Source: Thiosocius sp049669185 (GTDB lineage: Bacteria; Pseudomonadota; Gammaproteobacteria; Chromatiales; Chromatiaceae). Taken from it: a stretch of DNA of 25,977 nt. Under the pieces are notes generated by a model, which saw nothing but the letters and a program-made list of their open reading frames with translations, was not told where the DNA came from and did not search any database. The translations under genes and the position numbers were made by a program. How positions within the stretch are numbered: the stretch's first letter is position 1; each line of letters starts with the position of its first letter. The stretch is taken from NCBI GenBank assembly GCA_049669185.1, contig JBATKF010000537.1, positions 1-25,977 on the forward strand, given 5' to 3'. Below, piece by piece: positions 23,123-25,977 of the stretch.

Positions 23123-23980
23123 TCATAGGCGCTGCACCTGCACCTGGACCTCCATTTTGGGTTTCGGCTCCGCCGGGCCGATAAAACTGCCCGATACTGG
23201 AGGGATGGCCTCGGGGTGGCGGTGCACCGCGACCGCAATGTGGTCACCGCCGACCAGCTGTCCGCCAGTGGAGTCGAAACCGCGCCAGCCGGTACCCGGC
23301 AGATAGACCTCCGCCCAGGCGTGCGTGGTGGCGAGATCCTCGACCGCCGCGCTGGACACCAGGTATCCACTGACGAAACGACTGGCCAGGCCGCAGCTGC
23401 GGCAGGCCTCGATGAACAGCGTAGCGACATCGCGACACGAGCCCTTGCCTCGACTCATGGTTCGCGCGGGCGACTGCACGCCGGGCTCGTCGCGCACAAT
23501 GTAAGTGATCTCACTGGCGATGCGTTGGTTCAACGCGTCCAGGAAGTCCATGGTGTTCGTGATGCTGCCAGGCTGCCAGATGTCCTGGATCCAACCTTTG
23601 ACGTGCGCCCGGTCAGCGCCAAACACCACGGTCTGGTATGGCACCAGATCGATCTGCTCCATGGGGTCATAGGCAAACGGAAACTGCCGCGCCTGTGCGG
23701 CCAGCGCCAGTGACGCCACCGGCCCTTCGTAGTGCTCGACCACGACGGTGCTGACCAGCTCCAGGCTCTGGTGCATGCCTTCGAAGGTGACGATGGCAAC
23801 CGAATTTCCGTAGACGTCGCGTTGCCAGCTGATGCGGTAATCCGGCGTGATGCGCAGCCCCGAGGACTCGATGCGGATGTCATGCCCCTCGCGTGGACGA
23901 AGGTGCAGCTTGTGCTCGAGGAATCGGACCTTCTCGGGGTAGAGATACCGGGTACCGTGGGTGATCTTGATGCGCTGCAT
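23123..23980 (-). CDS. Transglutaminase-like cysteine protease family protein
   Basis: The 285 residues contain an N-terminal beta-sandwich typical of bacterial transglutaminase-like proteins (about 1-85; ITHGTRYLYPEKV then LRPR) and a papain-fold core. The catalytic triad is complete: Cys182 in GKGSCRDVA, His220 in TTHAWAEVYLPG and Asp236 in GFDSTGG. No signal peptide or membrane segment is present, so it should be cytoplasmic. Members act as proteases or peptide-modifying enzymes; in other genomes they often sit beside alpha-E and circularly permuted ATP-grasp proteins, none of which is here. The ATG at 23980 is preferred because MQRIKITHGTRY is the family N-terminus; an upstream ATG at 24037 would add 19 atypical residues. 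Confidence 0.88.
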   Translation of the reverse strand: MQRIKITHGTRYLYPEKVRFLEHKLHLRPREGHDIRIESSGLRITPDYRISWQRDVYGNSVAIVTFEGMHQSLELVSTVVVEHYEGPVASLALAAQARQFPFAYDPMEQIDLVPYQTVVFGADRAHVKGWIQDIWQPGSITNTMDFLDALNQRIASEITYIVRDEPGVQSPARTMSRGKGSCRDVATLFIEACRSCGLASRFVSGYLVSSAAVEDLATTHAWAEVYLPGTGWRGFDSTGGQLVGGDHIAVAVHRHPEAIPPVSGSFIGPAEPKPKMEVQVQVQRL

Positions 23981-24097
23981 GATTCTGTCTGGACGGACGG
24001 GACACGCCATCGCCCGGGGTCGAGAGCCTGAGGGCATGGATAGTAACGAAACTCGGCGCCCGAATCCTCACGGGGCTAGCCTCGACGCACCCCTTTA

Positions 24098-24144
24098 GCA
24101 CAAAGCCACTGCACAGAGTGCGGCAAATTGTGCCAAAGTTGTGC
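24098..24144. repeat. Repeated TTGTGC words upstream of zwf
   Basis: GCACAA at 24098-24103 is the inverse of TTGTGC at 24128-24133 and 24139-24144. GCAC-aga-GTGC at 24111-24121 lies between. The cluster sits in the 286-base divergent gap (23981-24266) between the transglutaminase gene and the region before zwf, which otherwise shows no gene. It could be an operator or chance. Confidence 0.3.
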
Positions 24145-24266
24145 ACTCGTGACCGTAGTGCCGGCAACCCTGCAGCGCAGCGACAGACTCCACTGCGCAC
24201 GAATCTTGCAGCCCGCAGGGCCGTCTCAGCGCGGGCCCTGCCCCAAACCAAACGACGGAATCGACT

Positions 24267-24413
24267 ATGCCATCCGACATCGCCGTCCTCGGCCTAGCCA
24301 TGGGGCTAAATATCGGCCTCGAATCGGCCCGCACCTGTATACGCGCAATGACCCTGCCCCAGATCTACGCTGGCATAATCGCGGCATCGACGACCGCGAC
24401 GAGGCAGCGCTGA
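24267..24413 (+). pseudogene. Probable remnant of a 6-phosphogluconate dehydrogenase N-terminus, upstream of zwf
   Basis: This 48-codon ORF begins MPSDIAVLGLAMGLNIGLES. The Rossmann start of 6-phosphogluconate dehydrogenase (Gnd) reads like DIGVIGLAVMGQNLALNIES, so the match is close if one codon is missing after LA and about two after GL. After residue 20 the resemblance stops. Its TGA at 24411-24413 is directly followed by the zwf ATG. Gnd is the enzyme two steps after Zwf and is often encoded with it, which supports a decayed gnd. Alternatives are a translated leader coupled to zwf or chance; the ribosome-binding site is weak. Confidence 0.45.
24371..24379 (+). promoter_or_regulatory. Candidate extended -10 promoter of zwf
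   Basis: TGG-CATAAT forms an extended -10 element, with start near 24386, about 28 bases before zwf. GAGG at 24401-24404 would be the zwf ribosome-binding site. The -35 is poor. Confidence 0.3.
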
Positions 24414-25892
24414 ATGACTGACACCTGCACCCTGATCATCTTCGGCGCCACCGGGAACCTGGCGCAGATCAAACTGTTGCCGTCGCTGTTTCATCTGGAG
24501 CGTGCGGGCCTGCTGACGCCGGCTATGCGCATCGTCTGTTCGGGGCGCAAAGACTTCACCAGCGAAAGTTGGAGGCAATATGTTCGTAAGGTGCTCGCCG
24601 AGCATGCGCGCGACCCGCTAACCACCGAGCATTGCGACGACTTTTGCGACCGCATGCACTACCTTCGCGGCGATCTTGGCGATGACGACACCTTACGCGG
24701 CTTGGCTGACTTGCTGCGCGGCGAACAGTTCCCTGACAACCACGTCTTCTACGCCTCGATACTGCCGAGCGCCTATGGCCCGCTGGTCGAATCTCTGGAC
24801 CGGCACGGCATGCTCGAGGAAAACGGCGCCTGGCGGCGGGTGGTGATCGAGAAACCTTTCGGCTTCAGCCTGGAGAGTGCGCAAAACCTGCAGCGCAAGA
24901 TCAGCCGTCACCTGCGCGAAGACCAGACCTACCGCATCGATCACTACATGGGCAAGGCGATGGTGCAAAACGTGCTCGTCTCCCGTTTCGCCAACCTGAT
25001 GCTGGAGCCGCTATGGAACCGCAATTACGTCGATCACGTGCAGATCACTCGCACTGAGACCCTCGGCGTGGGCCGTCGCGCTGCTTTCTACGAGGACACC
25101 GGCGCACTGCGTGACATGCTGCAAAGCCATCTGATGCAGCTGATGGCGCTGGTCGCGATGGAGCCCCCGGTGTCGATGGACGCCGACGACCTGCGCGACG
25201 AGAAAGTGAAGGTACTCAAGACGGTGCGCCCGATACATCCGGCCGCGGTGCCGGCACAGGCCTACCGCGCGCAATACACGCAGGGCTATGTCGACGGCCA
25301 CAAGGTACCCGGCTATCTGGAGGAGCCCGGCGTGGACCCAAGCAGCGTGACAGAGACCTATGCAGCGCTGCGCCTGTATGTGGACAATTGGCGTTGGCGT
25401 GACGTTCCCTTTTATCTGCGCACCGGCAAGCGCATGGCCGAGGCACGCACCATGGTGGCGATCTGCTTCAAGCAGCCGCCCAAGCATTTCTTTCGCAGTG
25501 CGCATATCGAACGCCCACCCCCTAACTGGCTGATCATGAGCATCGCCCCCGAGGAATCACTGCGCCTGGAGATCTCGGTCAAGGAACCGGGCCTGCAGAT
25601 GAATACCCGTCAGATCAGCCTCGACGCGCCGTTCCGCTGCGAACATCACGCCCGCACCGATGCCTATGAGGGCCTATTGCTGGACGTCATCGAGGGCGAC
25701 CGGTCGCTGTTCCTGCGTTACGACGAGGTCGAGTGGGCCTGGCGCATCGTCGATCCAGTGCTGGGCGTCTGGGCCAGCGAACGGGACTACATCCCGACCT
25801 ACCCGGCCGGCGAGTGGGAGCCGGGCGAAGTGAGCCGGATATTCAACAAAGAACACCACTACTGGCGCCAGCTGGTGGATCCGCCGTCATGA
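24414..25892 (+). CDS. zwf: Glucose-6-phosphate 1-dehydrogenase
   Basis: It oxidises glucose-6-phosphate to 6-phosphogluconolactone, making NADPH, in the cytoplasm. The 492 residues are of usual length. Seen: the nucleotide-binding segment IFGATGNLAQIKLLPSLF at 9-26, SGRK at 43-46, EKPFG at 146-150, the substrate motif RIDHY at 174-178 with His177 and Lys181, and the catalytic base His239 in ALRDMLQSHL. Two departures from the common motifs stand out: NLAQIK in place of the usual DLAxRK, and GKA (Ala182) where GKE is nearly universal. The gene follows a gnd-like fragment with no gap and overlaps the next gene by four bases (ATGA), so zwf and pgl are coupled. Confidence 0.96.
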   Translation: MTDTCTLIIFGATGNLAQIKLLPSLFHLERAGLLTPAMRIVCSGRKDFTSESWRQYVRKVLAEHARDPLTTEHCDDFCDRMHYLRGDLGDDDTLRGLADLLRGEQFPDNHVFYASILPSAYGPLVESLDRHGMLEENGAWRRVVIEKPFGFSLESAQNLQRKISRHLREDQTYRIDHYMGKAMVQNVLVSRFANLMLEPLWNRNYVDHVQITRTETLGVGRRAAFYEDTGALRDMLQSHLMQLMALVAMEPPVSMDADDLRDEKVKVLKTVRPIHPAAVPAQAYRAQYTQGYVDGHKVPGYLEEPGVDPSSVTETYAALRLYVDNWRWRDVPFYLRTGKRMAEARTMVAICFKQPPKHFFRSAHIERPPPNWLIMSIAPEESLRLEISVKEPGLQMNTRQISLDAPFRCEHHARTDAYEGLLLDVIEGDRSLFLRYDEVEWAWRIVDPVLGVWASERDYIPTYPAGEWEPGEVSRIFNKEHHYWRQLVDPPS

Positions 25893-25977
25893 CGACCTGG
25901 CAGACCGAAGTGGATGCCGCGGCAGTCGCCGATACCGCGTGCCGACTGATCGGTGTCGCGGCGCGCCAAGCGATCGC
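25889..25977 (+). CDS. pgl: 6-phosphogluconolactonase, partial (N-terminus only)
   Basis: Only the first 29 codons fit in the window; the protein reads MTTWQTEVDAAAVADTACRL and onward, ending in an AARQAI stretch. Lactonases of the DevB type begin with a short strand and an Ala-rich helix of this kind. The identity rests mostly on position: its ATG overlaps the zwf stop as ATGA, and pgl, which hydrolyses the Zwf product, is the usual next gene. The fragment alone would not identify it. Confidence 0.7.
   Translation, partial: MTTWQTEVDAAAVADTACRLIGVAARQAI

Noticed and set aside
24122..24135. TGGCAC followed by TTTGC on the minus strand, like a sigma-54 promoter for the transglutaminase gene
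   Set aside because: The GG and GC are only eight bases apart instead of ten, a spacing sigma-54 does not tolerate, and it is about 140 bases from the start codon.

Overview
The window is a GC-rich, gene-dense stretch of a gammaproteobacterial chromosome. The genes are ordinary housekeeping and metabolic ones, and I see no phage, transposon, tRNA, rRNA or CRISPR sequence. The Fe-SOD, IlvD, ArgA/ArgE and MtnBDC proteins are all of gammaproteobacterial type. An NhaD Na+/H+ antiporter next to a two-RCK_C SLC13 permease suggests a marine, halotolerant or haloalkaliphilic lifestyle. The species cannot be named from this sequence.

Left part (1-7202): a partial hydantoinase B/oxoprolinase gene (minus strand) is divergent from a short membrane protein made only of the urate-hydroxylase N-terminal (PuuD-type) domain. 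Next come sodB with its own promoter and terminator, then an apparent operon argD - argF - ABC ATPase - YgiM-like SH3 protein. Between the predicted promoter and argD lies a strong intrinsic terminator, so the operon may be attenuated or a ~70-nt RNA may be made there. A CheY-like single-domain response regulator converges on the operon.

Middle (7314-16144): ilvD is divergent from a NemR-like TetR gene, followed by argE. A second TetR gene converges on argE and is divergent from a SAM methyltransferase gene. argA follows. With argD and argF upstream, four arginine-biosynthesis genes lie within about 12 kb. Directly after argA is a compact single-gene unit. It has an NtrC-like palindrome, phased A/T tracts, a sigma-54-like promoter, a strong ribosome-binding site, a 44-residue one-TM protein and a terminator overlapping the stop codon. 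This is the most interesting structure in the window.

Right part (15236-25977): a LysR gene is divergent, across two adjoining palindromes, from the SLC13 permease, which is followed by nhaD. Then comes a tight methionine-salvage operon, mtnB-mtnD-mtnC. A PilZ-domain gene follows, preceded by a second sigma-54-like promoter, then two small unknown genes and a convergent transglutaminase-like protease gene. The window ends in the oxidative pentose-phosphate genes zwf and pgl (partial). A 48-codon ORF ending directly at the zwf start codon looks like a decayed N-terminus of 6-phosphogluconate dehydrogenase.

All functional calls come from reading motifs and comparing with remembered family sequences; no database search was run. 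Promoters and operators are pattern matches.
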